The position numbers were made by a program, and so were the translations under genes. Below, in pieces: positions 1 through 5,488 of a stretch of 15,123 nt of DNA (within the stretch, counting starts at the first letter, position 1; every line of letters begins with the position of its first letter). Below the pieces are notes generated by a model. The model was given only the letters and a program-made list of their open reading frames with translations. It was not told where the DNA came from and did not search any database. The DNA comes from an uncultured Lacibacter sp. Lineage in GTDB: Bacteria; Bacteroidota; Bacteroidia; Chitinophagales; Chitinophagaceae. The stretch spans positions 1-15,123 of the forward strand of contig NZ_CAMLGT010000064.1 of assembly GCF_946479605.1 (NCBI RefSeq), read 5' to 3'.

Positions 1-702
1 GCCCGCAGTGCAGCCATGGCCTTCAACCGTTATCTCGACAGAAGCTTCGATGCAAAAAATCCACGTACGGCCATTCGTGAAATACCGGCAGGTATTATTT
101 CGGCCAACAGTGCGTTGCTGTTTACCATCATCAACAGTGTGTTGTTTGTAGTTACTACTTTCTTCATCAACACCATTTGCTTTGCGTTATCGCCCGTAGC
201 ATTACTGGTGGTGCTGGGTTACAGTTATACCAAACGTTTTACACCACTTTGTCATTTGGTATTAGGCTTGGGTTTATCGTTGGCGCCCATCGGCGCTTAC
301 TTAGCTGTAACAGGTGTGTTTGCTGTATTGCCCATCTTGTTTTCATTCACCGTTTTATTTTGGGTAAGTGGTTTCGATATTATTTATGCCTTGCAGGATG
401 AAGAGTTTGATAAGAAATATGAACTGAAATCGATCCCTGCCTGGTTAGGTAAAACAAAAGCGTTGCGTGTATCAGAACTGTTGCATGTGCTTTCTGCTGT
501 GTGTGTGATTGCTGCCGGTTGGTACGGTGGTTTTGGTTGGTTGTATTGGATCGGCGTAGCAGTGTTCATTGGCATGTTGATCTATCAGCATTCCATTGTA
601 AAACCAAACGACCTCAGCAAAGTGAACATTGCATTTATGACAGCGAATGGTATTGCGAGTGTAGTGTTTGCGGTGTTTGTGATAGCGGATATTTTTATTT
701 AA
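1..702 (+). CDS. ubiA: UbiA-family polyprenyltransferase, 5' end cut by window
   Basis: Integral membrane prenyltransferase that joins a polyprenyl diphosphate to an aromatic acceptor. The reading frame is open from base 1, so the ATG at 16 is internal and only the last 233 residues are present. Counted from base 1, the first Asp-rich motif (NRYLDRSFD, residues 9-17) is followed by the family's NPRT and REIP. The second Asp-rich motif is DIIYALQDEEFD (126-137). Both bind Mg-diphosphate in this family. About six or seven hydrophobic segments follow or separate them, and the protein ends in a hydrophobic stretch. In ubiquinone-free Bacteroidota, members close to UbiA are usually the futalosine-pathway enzyme MqnP (menaquinone synthesis) or are annotated as 4-hydroxybenzoate polyprenyltransferase. 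The acceptor cannot be read from this sequence, so the symbol marks the family only. The gene is followed by the palindromic repeat at 723-801. Confidence 0.88.
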   Translation, partial: ARSAAMAFNRYLDRSFDAKNPRTAIREIPAGIISANSALLFTIINSVLFVVTTFFINTICFALSPVALLVVLGYSYTKRFTPLCHLVLGLGLSLAPIGAYLAVTGVFAVLPILFSFTVLFWVSGFDIIYALQDEEFDKKYELKSIPAWLGKTKALRVSELLHVLSAVCVIAAGWYGGFGWLYWIGVAVFIGMLIYQHSIVKPNDLSKVNIAFMTANGIASVVFAVFVIADIFI

Positions 703-722
703 CGAATAACTCATTTTTAAAA

Positions 723-801
723 CGTCACCTCGACGAAGGAGAGGTCTCATAAAATTCAAACTGGTTATAATTTTAGAGATGTCTCCTTCGTCGACATGAC
801 G
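723..801. repeat. Palindromic repeat (REP-like) upstream of ruvX
   Basis: Two arms, 723-755 and 770-801, are near-perfect inverted copies about 32 bases long around a 14-base loop (756-769). Each arm contains the core CGACGAAGGAG or its complement. The arms differ by a few bases and a one-base gap, and some of the changes fall where pairing can survive. The 3' arm ends ten bases before the ruvX start codon, so a folded transcript would place a long stem directly against the translation start. The form fits a dispersed palindromic element rather than a terminator, because no T-run follows it. Copy number elsewhere in the genome cannot be seen from this window. Confidence 0.75.
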
Positions 802-811
802 GCTTCGAAAT

Positions 812-1222
812 ATGCCACGAATTCTTTGCATCGACTACGGTGGTAAACGCACCGGCATTGCAGTAACTGATCCGTTACAGATCATTGCGACCGGTTTAAC
901 CACCATCGAAACCAAAAACTTCATTCCTTTTCTGAAAGACTATTTCGGTAAAGAGCAGGTGGAGAAAATCCTCATCGGTATGCCCACTAATTGGGACGAC
1001 AGCGACACCCACGCCACACCATTAGTGAAGAATGCCATTGCTCAACTCAGGAAAAACTTTCCGCAGATCCCCGTTGAAACGGTGGATGAACGCTATACTT
1101 CCAAAATGGCCAAAGATGCCATGCTCGAAATGGGCTTAAAAAAAAGCCAGCGGCGTGATAAAAAACTGGTGGACGAAATTGCCGCTACCATTATGCTGCA
1201 GGAATACCTGGCCAGAATGTAA
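812..1222 (+). CDS. ruvX: Putative pre-16S rRNA nuclease / Holliday junction resolvase RuvX (YqgF)
   Basis: A 136-residue cytoplasmic protein with the RNase H-like fold of the YqgF/RuvX family, which acts in 16S rRNA 5' maturation and is annotated as a Holliday junction resolvase. The length is normal for the family. The N-terminal strand carries the first acidic residue (CIDYGGKRTGIAV, D8). IGMP lies at 55-58, VDERYTS at 91-97 supplies the conserved acidic position and YTS, and DEIAA at 121-125 gives the final catalytic Asp. The start at 812 begins directly with the conserved MPRILCIDYG. No Shine-Dalgarno sequence precedes it, only the palindromic repeat ending at 801. It may be transcribed with the upstream prenyltransferase gene, 109 bases away, if the palindrome does not stop transcription. 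Confidence 0.94.
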   Translation: MPRILCIDYGGKRTGIAVTDPLQIIATGLTTIETKNFIPFLKDYFGKEQVEKILIGMPTNWDDSDTHATPLVKNAIAQLRKNFPQIPVETVDERYTSKMAKDAMLEMGLKKSQRRDKKLVDEIAATIMLQEYLARM

Positions 1223-1372
1223 GATGGATGATTTCTGATGGATGAAGCCCATACAATGTATACTGCTCAGATCAATTACAAACGCTTGATCGCCTTTGCT
1301 TATATTTGCAGCTAAATTTTCAGATAAAAGGCGGGCTAAATCATAAATCCGCCATCATAAATCAGACATCGC
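1223..1372. repeat. Intergenic heptad-repeat spacer before def
   Basis: The 150-base spacer holds two short repeat blocks in opposite orientation. On the left, GATGGATGA occurs at 1223-1231 and 1237-1245, exactly 14 bases apart, and the block ends in GAAGCCC. On the right, ATCATAAATC occurs at 1340-1349 and 1354-1363, again 14 bases apart, and the block starts in GGGCTAA. Read on opposite strands, both blocks are runs of heptads of the form NNNNGAT, so together they form an imperfect inverted pair around the candidate def promoter. GGCGG (1330-1334) and CCGCC (1349-1353) could form a small hairpin within the right block. Confidence 0.5.
1301..1308 (+). promoter_or_regulatory. Candidate def promoter (-7 box)
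   Basis: TATATTTG matches the Bacteroidota -7 consensus TAnnTTTG exactly. It lies 64 bases before the def start codon. No clear TTTG -33 element lies 19-21 bases upstream; the nearest is a partial TTG at 1285-1287. Single-site match, so moderate confidence only. Confidence 0.4.
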
Positions 1373-1951
1373 ATGATTCTTCCTATTGTCGCATACGGCT
1401 TTGATGTACTTCGTAAAGTAGCAAAAGATATTACGCCCGATTATGCGGGTTTGGAGAAACTGATTGCCGATATGTGGGAAACCATGTATTCTTCAAACGG
1501 TGTAGGTTTGGCTGCTCCGCAGATCAACAAAGATATCCGCTTGTTTGTGGTAGACAGTGCACAGATGTTTGCGAACATGGATGAAGAAGAGGCAATGCTT
1601 TACTCCGACAGACCTGGAGTGAAGCAGGTGTTCATTAATGCACAGGTAGAAGAACTGATTGGTGATGACTGGGCCTATAACGAAGGTTGTTTAAGTATTC
1701 CGAAGATTCGTGAAGATGTGTACCGTGCCGAAGAAGTAACAATTCGCTACATGGATGAACACTTCAACGAACATGTAAAAACATTTGATGGCATTACAGC
1801 ACGCATCATTCTGCATGAATACGATCATATCGAAGGAAAACTCTTCATCGACTACCTGAAGCCCTTGAAGCGTAAAATGCTGAAAGGAAAACTGGATGAT
1901 ATTTCGAAAGGAAGAGTGAATGTGGATTATAAAATGGTGTTTCCGAAATAA
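1373..1951 (+). CDS. def: Peptide deformylase
   Basis: Removes the N-formyl group from the initiator methionine of nascent proteins; a cytoplasmic Fe(II) or Zn metalloenzyme. All three family motifs are intact in this 192-residue protein: GVGLAAPQ (43-50), EGCLS (104-108, metal ligand C106) and HEYDH (148-152, metal ligands H148 and H152, catalytic E149). The segment around residues 64-83 (FANMDEEEAMLYSD) forms a loop between the first two motifs, as in other Bacteroidota deformylases. The start at 1373 gives the usual N-terminus MILPIVAYG. The gene is preceded by a spacer with its own candidate promoter and ends in a strong bidirectional hairpin shared with the convergent rluD gene. Confidence 0.97.
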   Translation: MILPIVAYGFDVLRKVAKDITPDYAGLEKLIADMWETMYSSNGVGLAAPQINKDIRLFVVDSAQMFANMDEEEAMLYSDRPGVKQVFINAQVEELIGDDWAYNEGCLSIPKIREDVYRAEEVTIRYMDEHFNEHVKTFDGITARIILHEYDHIEGKLFIDYLKPLKRKMLKGKLDDISKGRVNVDYKMVFPK

Positions 1952-1953
1952 GA

Positions 1954-1987
1954 AAAGAAAGCCCGTCGTTCGACGGGCTTTCTTTTT
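1954..1987. terminator. Bidirectional terminator between def and rluD
   Basis: Arms 1954-1968 and 1971-1985 are perfectly complementary (GCCCGTCG against CGACGGGC, extended by AAAGAAA/TTTCTTT). The practical loop is GTTC. A T-run follows on the plus strand, and the flanking A-rich side gives a T-rich tail on the minus strand. It starts three bases after the def stop and abuts the rluD stop at 1986-1988, so it can serve both convergent genes. Confidence 0.88.
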
Positions 1988-3065
1988 ATTCATCATCTCC
2001 TGTAAGATTCTTTGCCTTTGTATATACTCTCCACTTTTCAATTACCTGCTGCATATCTGTTGCCAGCTCACTGTCAAACAGCATACGTTCCTGTGTTTTC
2101 GGATGCGTAAAGCCCAGTGTTTTTGCATGCAGTGCATGACGTGGACAAATGGAAAAACAGTTATCTACAAACTGTTTGTACTTGGTGTAAACAGTTCCTT
2201 TTACAATACGGTCGCCGCCATACGTATCATCATTGAACAATGGATGCCCAACATGCTGCATGTGTACACGAATCTGGTGGGTGCGTCCTGTTTCCAAACG
2301 GCATTCCACCAGTGTGGTATAGCCAAAACGTTCAAGAACCGTGTAATGTGTAACGGCTTCTTTGCCATATTCACCATCAGGATATACATCCATGATTTTG
2401 CGGAAACGCTGATGACGGCCCACATGACCAGTGATCGTTCCATTATCTTCTTTTATATCGCCCCAAACCAGGGCCACGTATTTCCGTTCAACTGTATGGT
2501 TGAAAAACTGTTTGGCCAAATGCACACTTGCCTGTTCTGTCTTTGCCATGATCACAAGCCCGCTTGTGTTTTTATCAATACGGTGTACCATGCCAAAGCG
2601 TGGCAATTCATCTTCAGTAATATTGGGTTGCTGCTGTTGAAAATGCCACAACGCACCATTCACCAATGTTCCGGAATAGTTACCGCAGCCCGGGTGCATC
2701 ACCATGCCGGGAACTTTGTTCACCAGCATCACATGGTCATCTTCAAATACAATATTGAGCGGTAGCTCTTCGGCCTGCAGGTTTGTGTCTTCAGGTGAAG
2801 TATCAGTAAAGGTGATGATCTCATCACCCGGTTTTACTTTATAATTAGCCTTTACACTTGCGTTGTTCACCAGCACCATTCCTGTCTCAATACCATGCTG
2901 CACTTTGTTACGGGTGGCACCTTCAATTTTCGTCATCAGGTATTTATCAATGCGCAAAGGTTCCTGCCCCTTGGTTACTACAAAGCGCTTCTTTTCGTAC
3001 AGCTCCTCCGAGCCATCACCATTCTCCAGTTCACTGTCTTCGTCCAGTAATTCTTCGTCGATCAT
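1986..3065 (-). CDS. rluD: RluA-family 23S rRNA pseudouridine synthase (RluD-type, with S4 domain)
   Basis: Converts specific uridines of 23S rRNA to pseudouridine. The ATG at 3065 gives 359 residues. A TTG nine bases further upstream is in frame but lies inside the candidate -7 box, so the ATG is preferred. Numbered from it, residues 1-25 are an acidic tail, about 35-85 form an S4 RNA-binding domain (RIDKYL at 38-43), and the catalytic domain follows. The catalytic motif is HRIDKNTSGL (161-170) with nucleophile D164. GRTHQIRVHM (260-269) is the second conserved motif. It is somewhat longer than E. coli RluD, mainly at the N-terminus. The S4 domain and overall form favour RluD over RluA, but the exact target uridines are not shown by sequence. 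Divergent from lipB. Confidence 0.93.
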   Translation of the reverse strand: MIDEELLDEDSELENGDGSEELYEKKRFVVTKGQEPLRIDKYLMTKIEGATRNKVQHGIETGMVLVNNASVKANYKVKPGDEIITFTDTSPEDTNLQAEELPLNIVFEDDHVMLVNKVPGMVMHPGCGNYSGTLVNGALWHFQQQQPNITEDELPRFGMVHRIDKNTSGLVIMAKTEQASVHLAKQFFNHTVERKYVALVWGDIKEDNGTITGHVGRHQRFRKIMDVYPDGEYGKEAVTHYTVLERFGYTTLVECRLETGRTHQIRVHMQHVGHPLFNDDTYGGDRIVKGTVYTKYKQFVDNCFSICPRHALHAKTLGFTHPKTQERMLFDSELATDMQQVIEKWRVYTKAKNLTGDDE

Positions 3066-3071
3066 AAGCTG

Positions 3072-3103
3072 CAAAAGTAAGCTCTGTGTTTCATCCGTTC
3101 AAA
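3072..3103 (-). promoter_or_regulatory. rluD promoter (-33 and -7 boxes)
   Basis: On the minus strand a TTTG (3103-3100) is followed after exactly 20 bases by TACTTTTG (3079-3072), a full match to the Bacteroidota TTTG-N(19-21)-TAnnTTTG promoter. Only six bases separate the -7 box from the ATG at 3065, so the transcript would be leaderless or nearly so. Confidence 0.6.
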
Positions 3104-3109
3104 TCAACG

Positions 3110-3117
3110 TAAATTTG
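3110..3117 (+). promoter_or_regulatory. Candidate lipB promoter (-7 box)
   Basis: TAAATTTG fits TAnnTTTG exactly and, like the rluD box on the other strand, sits six bases before an ATG (3124). The -33 position holds only a weak TGTT (3087-3090, spacer 19). The two promoters are interleaved within the 58-base spacer. Confidence 0.5.
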
Positions 3118-3123
3118 CAGGCT

Positions 3124-3849
3124 ATGACACAACCGGTGCAGTTTGAAGATTTGGGAAACATGCCGTACAAACAGGCTTGGGATTACCAGGAAAGTTTATT
3201 GAAGAAAAACGTAGAAGTGAAGGCACAATTGCGCAATGCAGCCGATGGCCGGGAGCCGCTCACCACTCACTACTCACCACTCACTACCCAACACTACCTG
3301 CTTTTTGTCGAACATCCGCCCGTCTACACACTTGGCAAAAGCGGCGATGTAAAGAATATTCTTATCAGTGAAGAAGAAAGAACAGCCAAAGGCATTGAAT
3401 ATTACCCGACCAATCGTGGTGGCGATATTACGTTTCATGGTCCGCAGCAAATTGTGGGTTACCCCATTTTCGACCTGGAAAAATTTGAAACAGATATTGG
3501 TAAGTACCTCCGCAAGCTGGAAGATGTGATCATTTTAACGATGGCTGATTACGGATTAAAAGGTGATCGCAGCCCCGGAGAAACAGGTGTATGGTTAGAT
3601 CCTGATGTAAAAGGAAAAGAACGGAAGATATGCGCCATGGGCGTGCGCTGCAGCCGGTGGATAACCATGCATGGTTTTGCATTTAATGTAAATACCGATC
3701 TGAATTATTTCAATCACATCATTCCATGTGGTATTGAAAACAAGCAAGTAACATCTTTGGAAAAAGAGTTAGGCCATCCCGTTAGTTTCAACGAAGCAAA
3801 AGAACGGGTGAAAAAGAATTTTGAAAAAGTGTTTGATATAAAACTATAA
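3124..3849 (+). CDS. lipB: Octanoyltransferase LipB, with in-frame repeat insertion
   Basis: Transfers octanoyl from acyl carrier protein to the lipoyl domains of 2-oxoacid dehydrogenases and the glycine cleavage H protein; first step of lipoate synthesis, cytoplasmic. It has 241 residues. The frame is open well upstream of 3124, but that part is antisense to rluD, while the ATG at 3124 follows a promoter box and gives MTQPVQFEDLG. Conserved motifs are VYTLGKSGD (67-75), RGGDITFHGPQQ (98-109), the catalytic Lys in KICAMGVR (K168) and the catalytic Cys in IIPCGI (C202). Residues about 40-58 are encoded by a 14-base tandem repeat and flanking bases. They make the loop before the LLFVEHPP strand longer than in LipB relatives I know. 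The catalytic core looks intact. The 3' end overlaps the convergent gene by six bases. Confidence 0.95.
   Translation: MTQPVQFEDLGNMPYKQAWDYQESLLKKNVEVKAQLRNAADGREPLTTHYSPLTTQHYLLFVEHPPVYTLGKSGDVKNILISEEERTAKGIEYYPTNRGGDITFHGPQQIVGYPIFDLEKFETDIGKYLRKLEDVIILTMADYGLKGDRSPGETGVWLDPDVKGKERKICAMGVRCSRWITMHGFAFNVNTDLNYFNHIIPCGIENKQVTSLEKELGHPVSFNEAKERVKKNFEKVFDIKL
3259..3286. repeat. 14-base tandem repeat inside lipB
   Basis: Two exact head-to-tail copies of CTCACCACTCACTA (3259-3272 and 3273-3286), each made of two related heptads CTCACCA and CTCACTA. The 28-base block is read in frame as LTTHYSPLT within LipB. It is exact at the DNA level, unlike the surrounding coding sequence. Confidence 0.85.
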
Positions 3850-4650
3850 TGGCTTGGCGAAGTAGAGCAGTGTTTTATGATCGCCAAAGATCCATTCTTC
3901 TTTTTCAGCTTTGTAAACAAACATCAGCCAGGAATGCCCGCCCGATTTTATTTCCACCTGGTTATTTATAACGGTAATTGTGCAGGGCTGTACTTCCGTT
4001 TTATCTTTTGAATAAAAAGTAAGTTCACCGGTTGCTGCAGTTGCACCGTTGCTTTTTATATTCTTTACATAGCGTATCAAAACCGATCCATCACTTACTG
4101 CACCGGGTTTTGCTCTGCGGCGGAACACAGTCCAGCTGCTGCCATCAAAAACAGAAAGATCAGGATTAAGCGGTGTATCCAGCACCTGGTCATTCACTGC
4201 ATTCTTACCCAATGTTTCACGCCAGAAGATCTCTTTTTTTGCGAGTGTATGCACAGTGCCATCATCATCAAGCAATACTAATTCAGTTGCAGAAAGTGCA
4301 CCAATGGTATATACATCAGCAGCAGCAACCAGGATGTTGCCCGGCTCATCAATCAACGCAGCGCCACGCATAATGGTTTTTGTGCCATCTCTCGTTTCTA
4401 CTTTGTCTGTTTCAGTGAAATGGAGATAAATGGTATCAGCAATCGGTAAATCCTGTTTGCCTGCAGCCGTACGTTTCACTTCCTGCCATCGCCCCTCTAA
4501 CTGGGCCAATGTAAAATTGAATGTCTGCTTATTTTTTGAAACTGTAGTATTAACGGGAGTAACGCCTTTACGTCCTACACGTTGGGCATTTGATGAATCG
4601 GGTACTGAAAGCAAAGCTGCCAGTAAGAATGGTAAGTACAAACGTTTCAT
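3844..4650 (-). CDS. Secreted protein of unknown function, possibly two lipocalin-like domains
   Basis: Family not recognised with certainty. The ATG at 4650 gives 268 residues starting with a typical signal peptide (MKRLYLPFLLAALL...), with likely cleavage after SNA (residue 22). A longer frame to 4716 would put a non-signal leader ahead of this and is disfavoured. The mature part has two beta-rich halves. Residues about 46-145 open with LEGRWQEVKR, as in lipocalin-like domains. Residues about 168-266 open with FDGSSWTVFRRRAKPG, contain a long strand-turn-strand pattern and end with WIFGDHKTLLYF. Both halves look like eight-strand barrel candidates, but this is inference from pattern. Expected location is periplasm or cell surface. 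Its TAG stop (3844-3846) lies inside the last codons of lipB. The upstream minus-strand gene ends 82 bases away. Confidence 0.8.
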   Translation of the reverse strand: MKRLYLPFLLAALLSVPDSSNAQRVGRKGVTPVNTTVSKNKQTFNFTLAQLEGRWQEVKRTAAGKQDLPIADTIYLHFTETDKVETRDGTKTIMRGAALIDEPGNILVAAADVYTIGALSATELVLLDDDGTVHTLAKKEIFWRETLGKNAVNDQVLDTPLNPDLSVFDGSSWTVFRRRAKPGAVSDGSVLIRYVKNIKSNGATAATGELTFYSKDKTEVQPCTITVINNQVEIKSGGHSWLMFVYKAEKEEWIFGDHKTLLYFAKPL

Positions 4651-4687
4651 GAGTGGGTATGCAGGGGAAGCGATCTGCATGACACTA

Positions 4688-4717
4688 CAAATTACAAAAA
4701 CGAGGCCATTCTTCAAA
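4688..4717 (-). promoter_or_regulatory. Candidate promoter for the secreted protein gene at 3844-4650
   Basis: On the minus strand, TTTG (4717-4714) is followed after 19 bases by TAATTTG (4694-4688), one base short of the TAnnTTTG form. The spacing suits a Bacteroidota promoter. The leader to the ATG at 4650 would be about 30 bases. Confidence 0.4.
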
Positions 4718-4732
4718 TGAAGCAGAAAAGAA

Positions 4733-5434
4733 TTAATAGTCTCTTGTAATCAGGAACTTATTTTTCTCTTTCAGCTTGCCATCTTCCAGCAGTTCAAAAT
4801 GATACCAGCCCGATTTCATGAAGTTCACTTTATCAAGTGTGAGATAGGCTTCTGTTATTTTGGGAATAATGAACAGGGTAGTACCATCTTCTTTCATAAA
4901 CCTTACCGAGTATTTTTTTGAAGGAGCATCGGGCAACCGTATAACGGGATTGCCGTCGTTACCCGTAAAGATATAAAGGGAAGGCACCCATACTGGTTTG
5001 GGTGGGGCTTGTGTTCTCTCTTCTTTTTCAGGTTCTTTTTGTGTGACGGGTGGTTTGGTGGGAGTGATCCGTTGCACCACGGTTACGGTAGAAGTATCGA
5101 TTGTGAGTTTTCTTGATGGGGTGAACACATAGTTGGATCCTTCAAACAAAATAAAAACACGGTAATAGCCACTGTCGTTCTTTGCAGTTTTGTCAATGTA
5201 GCTGTACGATTTTGCATTGGGGTTAGGCAGCGAATGAATAGTACTGAAATTCCGCAAACTGTCTTTTGAACGCTGAATATTGATCTGCGATACATTTTTA
5301 AATGTACTGACCCAGCTCAGTTCAATTTCGCCATTCTTTTTTTTCAATGCTGTAAATTTAGGAAGCGTGTCCTGTTGTGCGGATGCGGATAAGCAAAGAA
5401 TGAGGAACAGAATGGGTAAGCTCAGTTTATTCAT
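4733..5434 (-). CDS. Secreted protein with fibronectin type III-like domain, function unknown
   Basis: The protein has 233 residues. A signal peptide (1-19) ends in SASA before QQD. Residues about 24-112 resemble a fibronectin type III or related Ig-like sandwich: a GEIELSW strand, INIQRSKD, YSYIDKTAKNDSGYYRV, and a final strand. This is the pattern seen in many Bacteroidota surface proteins that describe differences between 'source' values in FN3 repeats. A Pro/Lys/Glu-rich linker follows (about 122-148). The C-terminal 80 residues are beta-rich (VRFMKEDGTTLF, WYHFELLEDGK) but carry no sorting-domain motif such as YPNP. There is no catalytic motif. A structural or binding role at the envelope is inference. 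It lies between a PLP enzyme gene upstream (54-base gap) and another secreted protein gene downstream. Confidence 0.8.
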   Translation of the reverse strand: MNKLSLPILFLILCLSASAQQDTLPKFTALKKKNGEIELSWVSTFKNVSQINIQRSKDSLRNFSTIHSLPNPNAKSYSYIDKTAKNDSGYYRVFILFEGSNYVFTPSRKLTIDTSTVTVVQRITPTKPPVTQKEPEKEERTQAPPKPVWVPSLYIFTGNDGNPVIRLPDAPSKKYSVRFMKEDGTTLFIIPKITEAYLTLDKVNFMKSGWYHFELLEDGKLKEKNKFLITRDY

Positions 5435-5473
5435 GGAATTGATATGTGTTCAATTGATCGTTCTCTATGGGCA

Positions 5474-5481
5474 CAAATATA
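5474..5481 (-). promoter_or_regulatory. Candidate promoter (-7 box) for the FN3-like protein gene
   Basis: On the minus strand TATATTTG (5481-5474) matches TAnnTTTG exactly, about 39 bases before the ATG at 5434 and within the 54-base spacer after the PLP enzyme gene. No clear -33 TTTG was found. Confidence 0.4.
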
Positions 5482-5488
5482 ATGCCGT

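Noticed and set aside
723..801. Rho-independent terminator for the prenyltransferase gene
   Set aside because: The stem is long and GC-mixed but lacks a following T-run, and the arms resemble a dispersed repeat. It may still slow transcription.
472..831. Open frame of 119 codons on the minus strand over the palindrome
   Set aside because: It spans the end of the prenyltransferase gene, the palindromic repeat and the ruvX start, with no recognisable motif.
1920..2765. Long open frame of 281 codons on the plus strand
   Set aside because: It runs antisense over the C-terminal half of rluD, whose catalytic motifs are certain. The product is rich in Cys, His and Phe without any domain pattern, as expected of a shadow frame.
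2863..3123. N-terminal extension of lipB to 2863
   Set aside because: The added part is antisense to rluD and is low-complexity Ser-rich. A promoter box and the family start support 3124.
3259..3286. Start of a CRISPR array
   Set aside because: The units are 14 bases, adjacent, without spacers, and lie inside a coding gene.
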